Shown: positions 49,345 through 61,633, counted from the first letter of the stretch. The stretch is DNA of 64,000 bases from Phycicoccus sp. CSK15P-2 (GCF_016888005.1 NZ_JAFDVE010000009.1:248001-312000), one strand, 5' to 3'. Made by a program: numbers and translations. Notes: generated by a model not told the origin, from the sequence alone.

Positions 49345-49350
49345 GGCTGT

Positions 49351-50043
49351 GTGGTTAATGCCGATGCCCACCTCGAGTCGCGGACGCGCGACCGGGTGCT
49401 GCGCGTCGTGAGCCAGGCGGGCCCGGTCAGCATCGCGGGCCTCGTCGACCAGCTCGGCCTCACCGAGACCGCCGTCCGCCGGCACGTGTCCACCCTCCAC
49501 GCCGACGGTCTCGTCGAGCCCCGCGAGGGTACGGCGCCGCGTCGGCGCGGTCGCCCCGCCAAGGTCTGGGTGCTCTCCGAGGCGGGTCACCGGGCGCTCG
49601 CATCCGACTACGACCACCTCGCCGGAGACGCCCTGCGCTTCCTGCGCCGCACCGGTGGCGAGAGCGCCGTCCAGGCTTTCGCCGAGGAGCGCGTCGCCGG
49701 TCTCGAGGCGCGCATCGCGGGCCGCCTCGTCAGCGCGGGCGACGACCCCCGGGCCCGCGCGGACGCCCTCGTCGACGCCCTCAACACCGAGGGCTACTCC
49801 GCGTCCACCCGTCCCGTGGGAACACCTGACGCCCCTCCGGCGCTGACCGGGGTGCAGCTGTGCCAGGGGCACTGTCCCATCCAGCACGTCGCATCCGAGT
49901 TCCCCGAGCTGTGCGAGGCCGAGACCGAGGCGTTCTCGCGTCTGCTCGGCGTCCACGTCCAGCGCCTGGCGACCCTCGCCCACGGCGACCACGTCTGCAC
50001 CACGTTCGTCCCGACCCCGACCACCGAGAGGCCATCGCGATGA
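49351..50043 (+). CDS. sufR: SufR-type [4Fe-4S] transcriptional regulator of the SUF operon
   Basis: 230 aa. N-terminal winged helix (about 12-60; [45 protein letters not shown]) followed by [21 protein letters not shown]-terminal cysteines Cys171, Cys175, Cys188 and Cys216 ([18 protein letters not shown]) can ligate an iron-sulfur cluster, as in known SufR repressors, which release DNA when the cluster is lost. First gene of the suf operon; its ATGA-type overlap with sufB (4 bp) couples them. A DtxR-like box lies upstream, adding iron control. Confidence 0.93.
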   Translation: MVNADAHLESRTRDRVLRVVSQAGPVSIAGLVDQLGLTETAVRRHVSTLHADGLVEPREGTAPRRRGRPAKVWVLSEAGHRALASDYDHLAGDALRFLRRTGGESAVQAFAEERVAGLEARIAGRLVSAGDDPRARADALVDALNTEGYSASTRPVGTPDAPPALTGVQLCQGHCPIQHVASEFPELCEAETEAFSRLLGVHVQRLATLAHGDHVCTTFVPTPTTERPSR

Positions 50044-51461
50044 CGAGCCACATCGAAGAGCTCAACCCGGGTCTGAAGGACCTCGGCCGCTACGAGTACG
50101 GCTGGGCCGACAGCGACGCCGCCGGCGCCTCGGCGCGGCGCGGCCTGTCCGACGAGGTCGCCCGCGACATCTCGCGGCTGAAGAGCGAGCCGCAGTGGAT
50201 GGAGGACCTCCGCCTCAAGGCCCTGCGGCTCTTCGACAAGAAGCCCATGCCCAGCTGGGGCAGCGACCTCACCGGCATCGACTTCCAGAACATCAAGTAC
50301 TTCGTGCGCTCCACGGAGAAGCAGGCGACGACCTGGGACGAGCTGCCCGAGGACATCAAGCGCACCTACGACAAGCTCGGGATCCCCGAGGCCGAGAAGC
50401 AGCGCCTCATCGCGGGCGTCGCGGCCCAGTACGAGTCCGAGGTCGTCTACCACCAGATCCGCGAGGACCTCGAGGAGAAGGGTGTCGTCTTCGTCGACAC
50501 CGACACCGGCCTGCGCGAGCACGAGGACCTGTTCCGCGAGTACTTCGGCAGCGTCATCCCCGTCGGCGACAACAAGTTCGCGGCGCTCAACACCGCGGTG
50601 TGGTCCGGCGGCTCGTTCATCTACGTCCCGCCGGGGGTCCACGTCGACATCCCGCTCCAGGCCTACTTCCGGATCAACACCGAGAACATGGGCCAGTTCG
50701 AGCGGACCCTGATCATCGCCGACGAGGGCTCCTCGGTGCACTACGTCGAGGGCTGCACCGCGCCGATCTACAAGTCCGACAGCCTGCACAGCGCGGTCGT
50801 CGAGATCGTCGTCAAGAAGAACGCGCGGGTGCGGTACACGACCATCCAGAACTGGTCGAACAACGTCTACAACCTCGTGACCAAGCGCGCCACGTGCGCC
50901 GAGGGCGCGACGATGGAGTGGATCGACGGCAACATCGGCTCCAAGGTGACCATGAAGTACCCGGCCGTCTTCCTCCTCGGTGAGCACGCCAAGGGCGAGA
51001 CGCTCTCGATCGCGTTCGCCGGCGAGGGCCAGCACCAGGACGCGGGCTCGAAGATGGTCCACGCGGCCCCGCACACGTCGTCCTCGATCGTCAGCAAGTC
51101 GGTCGCGCGCGGCGGCGGGCGCACGTCCTACCGCGGGCTGGTGCAGGTCATGGAGGGCGCGCACGGGTCGAGGAGCAACGTCGTCTGCGACGCGCTGCTC
51201 GTCGACACGATCAGCCGCTCCGACACCTACCCGTACGTCGACATCCGCGAGGACGACGTCCAGATGGGCCACGAGGCCACGGTCTCGAAGGTGTCCGAGG
51301 ACCAGCTGTTCTACCTCATGTCCCGCGGGATGACCGAGGAGGAGGCGATGGCGATGATCGTGCGCGGCTTCGTCGAGCCCATCGCCAAGGAGCTCCCGAT
51401 GGAGTACGCCCTCGAGCTCAACCGACTCATCGAGCTGCAGATGGAAGGAGCGGTCGGCTGA
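50040..51461 (+). CDS. sufB: Fe-S cluster assembly scaffold SufB
   Basis: 473 aa. SufB with SufC and SufD forms the scaffold on which clusters are built. Recognised by [81 protein letters not shown] and [29 protein letters not shown], the segment that carries the conserved late Cys. ATG 50040 has GAGAGG 8 nt upstream. TGATG overlap with sufD. Confidence 0.96.
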   Translation: MTSHIEELNPGLKDLGRYEYGWADSDAAGASARRGLSDEVARDISRLKSEPQWMEDLRLKALRLFDKKPMPSWGSDLTGIDFQNIKYFVRSTEKQATTWDELPEDIKRTYDKLGIPEAEKQRLIAGVAAQYESEVVYHQIREDLEEKGVVFVDTDTGLREHEDLFREYFGSVIPVGDNKFAALNTAVWSGGSFIYVPPGVHVDIPLQAYFRINTENMGQFERTLIIADEGSSVHYVEGCTAPIYKSDSLHSAVVEIVVKKNARVRYTTIQNWSNNVYNLVTKRATCAEGATMEWIDGNIGSKVTMKYPAVFLLGEHAKGETLSIAFAGEGQHQDAGSKMVHAAPHTSSSIVSKSVARGGGRTSYRGLVQVMEGAHGSRSNVVCDALLVDTISRSDTYPYVDIREDDVQMGHEATVSKVSEDQLFYLMSRGMTEEEAMAMIVRGFVEPIAKELPMEYALELNRLIELQMEGAVG

Positions 51462-52636
51462 TGAGCCTGCTGACCCCCGCCCCCACCCAGGGGGAGCACA
51501 CGCACAGCGCCGCGACGATGGTCCCGGACGCCTCGCGCGCCGAGCGCACGGCGTCCTTCGACGTCGCCGCGTTCCCGGTGCCGAACGGCCGCGAGGAGGA
51601 GTGGCGCTTCAGCCCGGTCGACCGGCTCGGGGCCTTCTTCCGGGACGAGGCCACCGGTGCCGGCCTGGGCTGGGACGAGACGCTGCCCGAGGGCGTGACG
51701 GTCGCGACGATGCCCGTCGCCGACTGGCAGGCGCTCGGCGTGCCCGCGCCGCAGGACCGCGCCGCGGCCGTTGCCGCCGCGCACAGTGGCGGGGTCGGCG
51801 TGCTCGACGTCCCCGCGGAGGCCGAGCTGACCGAGCCGGTACGGATCCGGCTGTCCGGGCACGAGCACGAGCTCGTGCACGGGCACCTGCTCGTGCGGGC
51901 CGGGCGCTTCGCGAAGGCCACTGTCGTCATCGAGCACACGGGCGTGTCCGACTACTCCGAGATGCTCACCGTGCTCGCCGGGGACGGCAGCGACGTCACG
52001 GTCGTCAGCGTGCAGGAGTGGGACGACGCCAGCCACCACCTCGCGCAGCACGACGTCGTCGTGGGCCGCGACGCCCGCGTCCGGCACATCGCCGTGACCC
52101 TCGGAGGTGGGGTCGTCCGGCTCAACACGAACGCCTCGTACACCGGTCCCGGCGGGTCGTTCGAGGGGCTCGGCGTCTACTTCGCCGACGCCGGCCAGCA
52201 CCAGGAGCACCGGCTGTTCGTCGACCACGAGGCGCCGCACTGTCGCAGCAACGTCGAGTACAAGGGGGCGCTGCAGGGCGAGACCGCGCGCACCGTCTGG
52301 GTCGGCGACGTGCTCATCAGGGCCGCCGCCGAGGGCACCGACACCTATGAGCTCAACCGCAACCTCGTGCTCACCGACGGCGCCCGCGCCGACTCGGTCC
52401 CGAACCTCGAGATCGAGACCGGCGAGATCGAGGGTGCCGGGCACGCGTCGGCCACCGGCCGCTTCGACGACGAGCAGCTGTTCTACCTCCAGGCCCGGGG
52501 CATCCCCGAGGACGAGGCCCGCCGGCTCGTCGTCCGGGGCTTCTTCGCGAGCGTCGTGGGCCGGATCGGCGTCCCCGAGGTCCAGGAGCACCTCATGGAG
52601 GCCATCGAGCGCGAGCTCGCCGGAGGTGCCGAGTGA
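51461..52636 (+). CDS. sufD: Fe-S cluster assembly protein SufD
   Basis: 391 aa beta-helix protein paralogous to SufB. Conserved: NGREEEWRFSPVDRLGAFF near 43-61, VVSVQEWDDASHHLAQHDVVVGRDA, VDHEAPHCRSNVEYKGAL, ARADSVPNLEIETGEIEGAGHASATGRFDDEQLFYLQARGI, and VVGRIGVPEV. ATG 51461 overlaps the sufB stop by 1 base. It is followed by an unusual 79-bp spacer before the Rieske gene. Confidence 0.95.
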   Translation: MSLLTPAPTQGEHTHSAATMVPDASRAERTASFDVAAFPVPNGREEEWRFSPVDRLGAFFRDEATGAGLGWDETLPEGVTVATMPVADWQALGVPAPQDRAAAVAAAHSGGVGVLDVPAEAELTEPVRIRLSGHEHELVHGHLLVRAGRFAKATVVIEHTGVSDYSEMLTVLAGDGSDVTVVSVQEWDDASHHLAQHDVVVGRDARVRHIAVTLGGGVVRLNTNASYTGPGGSFEGLGVYFADAGQHQEHRLFVDHEAPHCRSNVEYKGALQGETARTVWVGDVLIRAAAEGTDTYELNRNLVLTDGARADSVPNLEIETGEIEGAGHASATGRFDDEQLFYLQARGIPEDEARRLVVRGFFASVVGRIGVPEVQEHLMEAIERELAGGAE

Positions 52637-52657
52637 GTACCCCACGACGCTCCTCCG

Positions 52658-52674
52658 CCCACGCGATGCGTGGG
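52658..52674. repeat. Palindrome in the sufD-Rieske spacer
   Basis: cccacgc-gat-gcgtggg, perfect 7-bp stem. The 14-mer gcgtgggacccgcg (52668-52681) also occurs in the hairpin at 16659-16672. The only sizeable gap inside the suf operon. Confidence 0.5.
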
Positions 52675-52715
52675 ACCCGCGTTGCGCTCGGCCAGATGGT
52701 TCGCGAGGACCCGGC

Positions 52716-53057
52716 ATGAGCGAGCAGCTGACCACCGAGGGGTTCGTGCGGGTCTGCCGGCTCGACGAGCTGCCCGCCGTGGGCGCCGCGGCCGCCGAGA
52801 TCGACGGCCGGCGCGTCTCGATCGTCCGCACCGAGGACGGCGAGGTGCACTGTGTCGACGACACGTGCACGCACGCGAACGTCTCGCTGTCCGAGGGCGA
52901 GCTCGACGGCTGCACCCTCGAGTGCTGGCTGCACGGCTCGCGCTTCGACCTCCGGTCCGGCGAGCCCACGGGCCCGCCCGCCGTCACCCCCATCGCCGTC
53001 CACACCGTCCGTACCGAGGGCGACGAGGTCTTCGTCGCCCTGTCCGAGGAGAGCTGA
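52716..53057 (+). CDS. Rieske-type ferredoxin subunit in the SUF operon
   Basis: 113 aa, single Rieske domain. Ligand motifs Cys51-x-His53 (CTHANVSL) and Cys70-x2-His73 (CWLHGSRFD), 17 residues apart; no extra disulfide cysteines, so it is of the soluble dioxygenase-ferredoxin kind. No dioxygenase subunits are near. Lying between sufD and sufC, a position used by other actinobacteria, it probably donates electrons to cluster assembly or is a housekeeping redox carrier; this is inference. sufC begins 2 bp after it. Confidence 0.9.
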   Translation: MSEQLTTEGFVRVCRLDELPAVGAAAAEIDGRRVSIVRTEDGEVHCVDDTCTHANVSLSEGELDGCTLECWLHGSRFDLRSGEPTGPPAVTPIAVHTVRTEGDEVFVALSEES

Positions 53058-55120
<2,063 letters not shown>

Positions 55121-55121
<1 letters not shown>

Positions 55122-55567
55122 TGGACCTCTACCAGGAGCTCATCCTCGACCACTACAAGAACCCCGTCCGGCACGGCCTCCGAGAGCCGTTCCAGGGGGA
55201 GAGCCACCAGGTGAACCCCACGTGCGGCGACGAGGTCACCCTGCGGGTCCACGTGACCGGCGAGGGTGAGGACGCCGTCGTCGAGGACGTCTCGTACGAC
55301 TCGATGGGCTGCTCGATCAGCGTCGCCTCCGCCTCCATCCTCGCCGAGGAGCTCACCGGCGGCACGGTCGCGCATGCCCGGACGACGTACGAGGCGATGC
55401 GCACCATGCTCACGAGCAAGGGCGAGGACCCCGGCGACGAGGACGTCATCGGGGACGGCGTGGCCCTCTCCGGTGTCGCGAAGTACCCCGCCCGCGTCAA
55501 GTGCGCCCTGCTGTCCTGGGCCGCGTTCACCGATGCCCTCTACCAGGCCGAAGGAGCGAAGCTGTGA
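55121..55567 (+). CDS. sufU: SufU-type sulfur acceptor/zinc protein
   Basis: 148 aa. Zinc or scaffold ligands Cys35 (PTCGDEV, with Asp37), Cys64 (SMGCSISVASAS) and Cys128 (RVKCALLSW). SufU accepts the persulfide from SufS. It has the 18-21-residue insertion between Cys64 and Cys128 that separates SufU from IscU. Overlaps sufS and sufT (GTGA) by 1 and 4 bp. Confidence 0.95.
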
Positions 55568-55890
55568 CCGATACCGCCACCCCCGCCAACGTCGCGGACG
55601 TCGAGGAGGCCATGCGCGACGTCGTCGACCCCGAGCTCGGGATCAACGTCGTCGACCTCGGGCTCGTCTACGGCATCACCGTCGACCCGCAGAACCACGC
55701 CGTCATCGACATGACGCTCACGTCCGCGGCCTGCCCGCTGACCGACGTCATCGAGGACCAGACCGCAGCCTCGCTCGAGGGCGTCGTCGTGTCGCACCGG
55801 ATCAACTGGGTCTGGATGCCGCCGTGGGGCCCGGACAAGATCACCGACGACGGCCGCGAGCAGCTGCGGGCGCTGGGCTTCAACATCTGA
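55564..55890 (+). CDS. sufT: SufT-like MIP18/DUF59 family protein
   Basis: 108 aa. DUF59 core VEEAMRDVVDPELGINVVDLGLVYGI (about 12-37) and DMTLTSAACPLTDVIEDQ with the conserved Cys near residue 57. Such proteins help mature Fe-S enzymes, acting after SufBCD. GTG 55564 overlaps the sufU stop by 4 bp; acVLRF1 follows after 1 bp. Confidence 0.92.
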   Translation: MTDTATPANVADVEEAMRDVVDPELGINVVDLGLVYGITVDPQNHAVIDMTLTSAACPLTDVIEDQTAASLEGVVVSHRINWVWMPPWGPDKITDDGREQLRALGFNI

Positions 55891-55891
55891 G

Positions 55892-56425
55892 GTGAGCACC
55901 CGCGTCGTCGAGGTCGCGCCCGAGCGCTACGACCGCTGGCGGACGCGCTTCGACGAGAACAACGTCCACGGCCCACAGCGGGTCGCCGGTGTGGATCACT
56001 TCGACCACGACCCGCTGGCGCTCGTCCTCGTGCGCCGCGGCGGCTACGCGGTGGGCGTCGCCGTCGCCGGCCGCCTGACCGCGCACAAGACGGGAACCCG
56101 GTACGTCCAGTCGCGGACGGCGGCCGGCGGATGGTCCCAGCAGCGGTTCGCCCGGCGCCGCGGCAACCAGGCCGACGAGCTGGTCGGGGCGGTGGCGGAC
56201 CATGCGGCGCGGGTCCTGCGGGGGAGCGGGGCACATGGTCTCGTCCTCGGCGGCGACCGGGCCCTCGCCGGGGCGGTGCTCGACGACGATCGCCTGGCCG
56301 CGCTGCGCGGCCTACCGCGGCGCGAGATCTACGACCTGCCCGACCCGCGCCTGGCGGTCCTGGAGAAGGCGGTCCTGCGGGCGCGTGCCGTCCGGGTCAC
56401 CATCGAGGAGGAGCGGCAGGGTTGA
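55892..56425 (+). CDS. acVLRF1 family peptidyl-tRNA hydrolase
   Basis: 177 aa. Actinobacterial member of the Vms1/eRF1-like release-factor group (VLRF1), which in eukaryotes frees nascent chains from stalled 60S subunits. The family's catalytic-loop segment QSRTAAGGWSQQRFARRR is present at 73-90, with KTGTRYV before it and HGLVLGGDRALAGAVL after. The predicted job is rescue of peptidyl-tRNA; no direct evidence is in the sequence. GTG 55892 is 1 bp after the sufT stop, so it is transcribed with the SUF genes. Confidence 0.85.
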   Translation: MSTRVVEVAPERYDRWRTRFDENNVHGPQRVAGVDHFDHDPLALVLVRRGGYAVGVAVAGRLTAHKTGTRYVQSRTAAGGWSQQRFARRRGNQADELVGAVADHAARVLRGSGAHGLVLGGDRALAGAVLDDDRLAALRGLPRREIYDLPDPRLAVLEKAVLRARAVRVTIEEERQG

Positions 56426-56434
56426 CCACCTTGT

Positions 56435-56474
56435 GGTTTGTAGTGCAAACTCAAATTACTTTGCACCGCAAACC
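56435..56474. promoter_or_regulatory. Long palindromic operator candidate
   Basis: Two 15-nt arms (56435-56449 and 56460-56474) are inverse complements at 13 of 15 positions, with a 10-nt centre; the inner gtgcaaa/tttgcac is perfect. The patch is markedly AT-rich and lies just before the membrane protein-winged helix pair. Confidence 0.6.
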
Positions 56475-56489
56475 GAAGGGTTGGTCACC

Positions 56490-57107
56490 ATGAGCGACGC
56501 CACAGGACTCACCGCGCACGCCGCCCGCGCGCTGCTGGACGACAGCGAGGACGCGGCACGACGGGCCATCGACGTTCCCGGCGCCCCGCTCTTCGGGGCG
56601 TGGGGTGTCTTCTGGGCGGGCGGGTACGGGGCCGTGTGGCTGTCCGTGCGCGACCAGGTGGTCTACACGGGGCCCGCCGGCTGGTCGCTGGCCGTCATGG
56701 GTGTGTTGGGTGCACTGGCCCTCGCCGTCACCGCCGTCGTCATCGGGCGGGCCACTCGCGGGGTCTGGGGCCCCTCGGCGCGGGCGGGCATGTTCTACGG
56801 GCTCGCCTGGCCGGTGTCGTTCGCCGCCGGACAGGTGGTCGCGGTGGGGATCGCCCGTGCGGGCGGAGGAGCGCCGGAGCTCGTCGGCGTCGTGTCCGCC
56901 ACCCTCCCGGCGCTCGTCGTCGCGGTCATCTACTGCGTCTCCGCGGCGGTGTGGGGCGGGGCCGAGTTCTTCGTCGCCGGCGCGGCCCTCGCCGTCGCCG
57001 CCTCGGGGGGCGCGCTCCTGGGACCGGTCGACGGCCTGCTCTGGCTCCTGCTCGTCGGGGCGACCGGGTTCGCCGCCGCCGCCGTCATGAGCGCGCGCAC
57101 CCGATGA
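56490..57107 (+). CDS. Integral membrane protein of unknown function
   Basis: 205 aa. A ~30-residue soluble start (LTAHAARALLDDSEDAARRAI) is followed by six hydrophobic segments at about 34-52, 63-86, 99-122, 130-150, 156-175 and 180-200. I recognise no family with a known activity. ATG 56490 has GAAGGG upstream. The ATGA overlap with the winged-helix gene and the large palindrome in front of it indicate a small self-regulated module, perhaps a membrane stress or envelope factor. Confidence 0.7.
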   Translation: MSDATGLTAHAARALLDDSEDAARRAIDVPGAPLFGAWGVFWAGGYGAVWLSVRDQVVYTGPAGWSLAVMGVLGALALAVTAVVIGRATRGVWGPSARAGMFYGLAWPVSFAAGQVVAVGIARAGGGAPELVGVVSATLPALVVAVIYCVSAAVWGGAEFFVAGAALAVAASGGALLGPVDGLLWLLLVGATGFAAAAVMSARTR

Positions 57108-57424
57108 GCGTGGACCCCCGCGACCTCGCGGACGTCGAGCTCGACCCGGTCATCCACACCCCGGCGCGGCTGCGCATCGTGGCCACCTTGAACTCGCTCG
57201 GCCCGGGTGACTCGCTGAGCTTCACCCGGCTCCAGGGCATCCTCGGTCTCACGGCGGGCAACCTCATCACCCACCTGCGCCGGCTCGAGGAGGCCGGCTA
57301 CGTGCGGGTCGAGCGCAGCGGGGAGGGCCGCTCCGCCCGGTCCAGCACGGCGCTCACGGACGTGGGGCGGGCTGCGCTCACCACCTACCGCCGGTCGCTG
57401 GCGGCCATCCTCGACCAACCGTGA
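57104..57424 (+). CDS. Winged-helix transcriptional regulator (MarR/PadR-like small protein)
   Basis: 106 aa, essentially just a winged helix: PARLRIVATLNSLGPGDSLSFTRLQGILGLTAGNLITHLRRLEEAGYVRVERSGEGRSARSSTALTDVGRAALTTY. This is the HTH_27-type family found beside small membrane proteins. It starts inside the stop of the membrane gene, so it is made together with it; the palindrome at 56435-56474 is the obvious site for self-repression. Confidence 0.88.
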   Translation: MSVDPRDLADVELDPVIHTPARLRIVATLNSLGPGDSLSFTRLQGILGLTAGNLITHLRRLEEAGYVRVERSGEGRSARSSTALTDVGRAALTTYRRSLAAILDQP

Positions 57425-57450
57425 CCGCGCACGGCCGCTCCGCCCCGGCG

Positions 57451-57852
57451 TCAGGGCGCCGGCGTGACGCGGACGATGACGCGGTCGGTGTGGCCGCGCC
57501 GCATGAGCCACTCGACGCCGAGCACGAGCCGGACCTGGACGCCGTACTTCTCCCGCAGGACCCGGTGGGCGGCGTCCACGGCCTCGCGGCCCTGCCTGAC
57601 CTCGGCGACCCCGGCCAGCACCGGGGCGTCGTCGGCCACCCGGCCCCGTCGCGAGCAGGGGCGCAGCTCCACCCGGGGGTCGCGGCGCAGCCGCCGCACC
57701 TTGTAGGAGTCCGCGGGCGTCGTGACGACGAGTGCGCCCTCCCCGTCCGGAGCCGCCCACACCGGCGTCGCGACCCCGCTGCCGTCACGGCGGAACGTCG
57801 TCAGCGAGACGAACTGCTCCTCCGCCATCTCGGTCCAGGACGCGTCGCTCAT
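57451..57852 (-). CDS. PPOX-class F420-dependent oxidoreductase-like protein
   Basis: 133 aa split-barrel protein: FVSLTTFRRDGSGVATPVWAAPDGEGALVVTTPADSYKVRRLRRDPRVELRPCSRRG is the family core, ending in RHTDRVIVRVTP-like (here GHTDRVIVRV). Members of this subfamily (TIGR03666-like) bind F420. Second PPOX gene in the window, not closely similar to the first. Upstream, CACGAT ends 6 nt before the ATG, a possible variant leaderless promoter. Confidence 0.82.
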   Translation of the reverse strand: MSDASWTEMAEEQFVSLTTFRRDGSGVATPVWAAPDGEGALVVTTPADSYKVRRLRRDPRVELRPCSRRGRVADDAPVLAGVAEVRQGREAVDAAHRVLREKYGVQVRLVLGVEWLMRRGHTDRVIVRVTPAP

Positions 57853-58007
57853 GACGCCATCGTGTCACTCCCGGTGGCGCGCCACGTCGGTGGCCGTGCG
57901 TCCGAAGCCCGGACTCGCTCGCCCGTCCACCCGTCAGGATCGGAGAAGCGGCGCCGGGATCGGGCGGGGGACGATGGGAGGAGTCACGACCGAGCGAGAG
58001 GACCGCC

Positions 58008-58445
58008 ATGAGCGCTGCGAAGGACACCGAGGGGACGCTGACGGCCGAGGAGAAGGCGGCCATGAAGGAGCTGGCGCAGGAGCGACGAGCACGCAAGAAG
58101 GGGGCCAAGGCCGAGGACGACCTCAAGGCCGTGCTCGACAAGATCGCCGAGATGCCCGACGAGGAGCGCGAGCTCTGTACCCGCCTCCACGAGGTCATCA
58201 CCGGGGCTGCACCCGGGCTCGCACCACGGACCTGGTACGGGATGCCGGCCTACGCCAAGGACGGCACGGTGCTCTGCTTCATGCAGAACCCCACGAAGTT
58301 CGGGGTCCGCTACACGACGCTCGGTTTCCAGGACGTCGCCGCCCTCGACGACGGCCCGATGTGGCCCACGGGCTTTGCGATCGTCCGGCTGACGAAGACC
58401 GTCGAGAAGGACGTCGCGGCCCTCGTCCGCCGCGCCGTGGGCTGA
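58008..58445 (+). CDS. DUF1801-like protein
   Basis: 145 aa. An N-terminal charged helix (about 12-50, Lys/Glu/Ala-rich) precedes the core PRTWYGMPAYAKDGTVLCFMQNPTKFGVRYTTLGFQDVAALDDGPMWPTGFAIVRLT, the YdhG/DUF1801 type. Members are small soluble proteins, one of which (YdhG) is an iron chaperone in Bacillus; function here unknown. GAGAGGA upstream of ATG 58008. Ends 1 bp before the convergent metallopeptidase gene. Confidence 0.75.
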   Translation: MSAAKDTEGTLTAEEKAAMKELAQERRARKKGAKAEDDLKAVLDKIAEMPDEERELCTRLHEVITGAAPGLAPRTWYGMPAYAKDGTVLCFMQNPTKFGVRYTTLGFQDVAALDDGPMWPTGFAIVRLTKTVEKDVAALVRRAVG

Positions 58446-58446
58446 C

Positions 58447-59364
58447 TCAGCGCTCGTAGACGGACTGCACCGCGAAGGTGTCGCAACGGTTGAGGTCGCC
58501 GGTGCGGAACCCGGTCATGAACCACTGCTGACGCGCCTCCGCCGACCCGTGGGTCCACGACTCCGGGGTGACGCGGCCGGAGGTCTTCTCCTGGATCCGG
58601 TCGTCGCCGACCGCGGCCGCCGCGGACAGGGCCGAGTCGATGTCGCTCTGGGTGAGCTGCTTCAGGAACGGCGTCCCGGTGTCCTCGTCGGCCACCGCGC
58701 TGGCGTGCTGGGCCCAGACCCCTGCGAGGCAGTCGGCCATGAGCTCGACCCGGACGGCGCCGGACTCGGCGCCCTGCGGGTCCTGCTGGGCGCGGCCGAG
58801 GAGCCCGAGCTGGTCCTGCAGCGCGTGCCCGTACTCGTGCGCGACCACGTACTCCTGGGCCAGCGCACCGTCGTCGGCGCCGAACCGCTGGGTGAGGACC
58901 TCGAAGAAGCTGGCGTCGATGTAGACGCTCTTGTCGAGCGGACAGTAGAAGGGCCCGACCTGGTTGCTCGCGGTGCCGCACCCCGACTGGGTCGTCCCGC
59001 TGTAGAGGACCGTCTGCGTGGGCTGCCACTCCCGCTTGAAGCGGACGAGCTCGCCCTCCCAGAACGCCTGCACGGAGTTGACCGTGCCGATGACCCGGCA
59101 CTCGACATCGGCGTTGGCGTCCGCGCCGGTCTGGCACCGCGAGAACGCGTCACCGTCCTGCTGCCCTCCCGCCTGGACCTGGCCGGGGTCGAGCTGTCCG
59201 CCCCCGGTCGGCAGCTGGCTCGGGTCGATACCGAAGATCATCGCGAGGATGACGAGGACGATGCCGCCGATCCCCCCACCGACGACCATCCCGCCCGGGC
59301 CCCCGCCCCGCCCACCCGACCTCACCTGCGAGGTGTCGAGCGTGACGTTCTCGTTGAAGCTCAT
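58447..59364 (-). CDS. Neutral zinc metallopeptidase, membrane anchored
   Basis: 305 aa, YpfJ family. One transmembrane segment at about 25-46 after a Gly-rich start, then a Gln/Gly-rich linker and the peptidase domain with HEYGH near residue 175 (two His ligands and the catalytic Glu) and AVRVELMADCLAGVWAQH, which supplies the third ligand (Glu/Asp). Probably acts outside the membrane; substrates unknown. ATG 59364 has GGAAGG upstream. Divergent from the ABC-F gene with overlapping -10s. Confidence 0.9.
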   Translation of the reverse strand: MSFNENVTLDTSQVRSGGRGGGPGGMVVGGGIGGIVLVILAMIFGIDPSQLPTGGGQLDPGQVQAGGQQDGDAFSRCQTGADANADVECRVIGTVNSVQAFWEGELVRFKREWQPTQTVLYSGTTQSGCGTASNQVGPFYCPLDKSVYIDASFFEVLTQRFGADDGALAQEYVVAHEYGHALQDQLGLLGRAQQDPQGAESGAVRVELMADCLAGVWAQHASAVADEDTGTPFLKQLTQSDIDSALSAAAAVGDDRIQEKTSGRVTPESWTHGSAEARQQWFMTGFRTGDLNRCDTFAVQSVYER

Positions 59365-59412
59365 CGGGCCGCCTTCCGGTTCGCCGTGGCCGGACGGGTC
59401 TCCGGCGGGACC

Positions 59413-59419
59413 TAGACTA
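59413..59419. promoter_or_regulatory. Overlapping divergent -10 elements (metallopeptidase / ABC-F)
   Basis: The 7 bp tagacta read TAGACT on the plus strand (59413-59418) and TAGTCT on the minus strand (59419-59414), sharing 5 bp. Leaders would be about 65 nt (ABC-F) and 40 nt (metallopeptidase). Confidence 0.55.
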
Positions 59420-59491
59420 GAGGGGACGCCGGGCCGCTGCGCCGCCGCACGCGGCCCGTTCGCGCGTCCACCCCCGACCGAGAGGTACCCC

Positions 59492-61090
<1,599 letters not shown>

Positions 61091-61162
61091 GGCAGACCGA
61101 TGACTTCGGCGTGGGAGCCGGGTCGGTACGGGTGAGGATGTCCCCGACGACAGGAGCCCGAC

Positions 61163-61633
61163 ATGCCGACCATCACGCCCAGCCTCTGGTTCGACGACGA
61201 CCTCGAGGAGGCGATGGCGTTCTACGCGTCCGTCTTCCCGAACTCCCGAGTCCACGACGTCGTGCGCTACACCGAGGCCGGGCCGGGTGAGCCCGGCACG
61301 GTCGTCACCGCCACGTTCGACCTCGACGGCACGCGGTTCAGCGGGATCAACGGCGGTCCGATGTTCCGGTTCACCGAGGCCGTGTCGTTCGTCGTCGACT
61401 GCGCCGACCAGGACGAGGTCGACCACTACTGGAGCGCCCTCACCGACGGCGGGGAGGAGTCGCAGTGCGGGTGGCTCAAGGACAGGTTCGGCCTCAGCTG
61501 GCAGGTGGTCCCGCGGCGGCTCGGGGAGCTGTTGTCCGATCCCGACCCGGCGCGAGCAGCCCGCGCCACTCAGGCGATGCTCGGGATGCGCAGGATCGTG
61601 GTCAGCGAGCTCGAGGCCGCCGCGGCGGGCTGA
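61163..61633 (+). CDS. VOC family protein (PhnB/3-demethylubiquinone-type)
   Basis: 156 aa. TPSLWFDDDLEEAMAFYASVFPNSRV at the start, FSGINGGPMFRFTEAVSFVVDCADQDEVDHYWSALTDGGEESQCGWLKDRFGLSWQVVP in the middle: the PhnB-like glyoxalase fold. Enzymes of this branch are mostly uncharacterised. CAGGAG precedes ATG 61163. 72 bp separate it from the ABC-F gene; a separate promoter is not obvious. Confidence 0.85.
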   Translation: MPTITPSLWFDDDLEEAMAFYASVFPNSRVHDVVRYTEAGPGEPGTVVTATFDLDGTRFSGINGGPMFRFTEAVSFVVDCADQDEVDHYWSALTDGGEESQCGWLKDRFGLSWQVVPRRLGELLSDPDPARAARATQAMLGMRRIVVSELEAAAAG

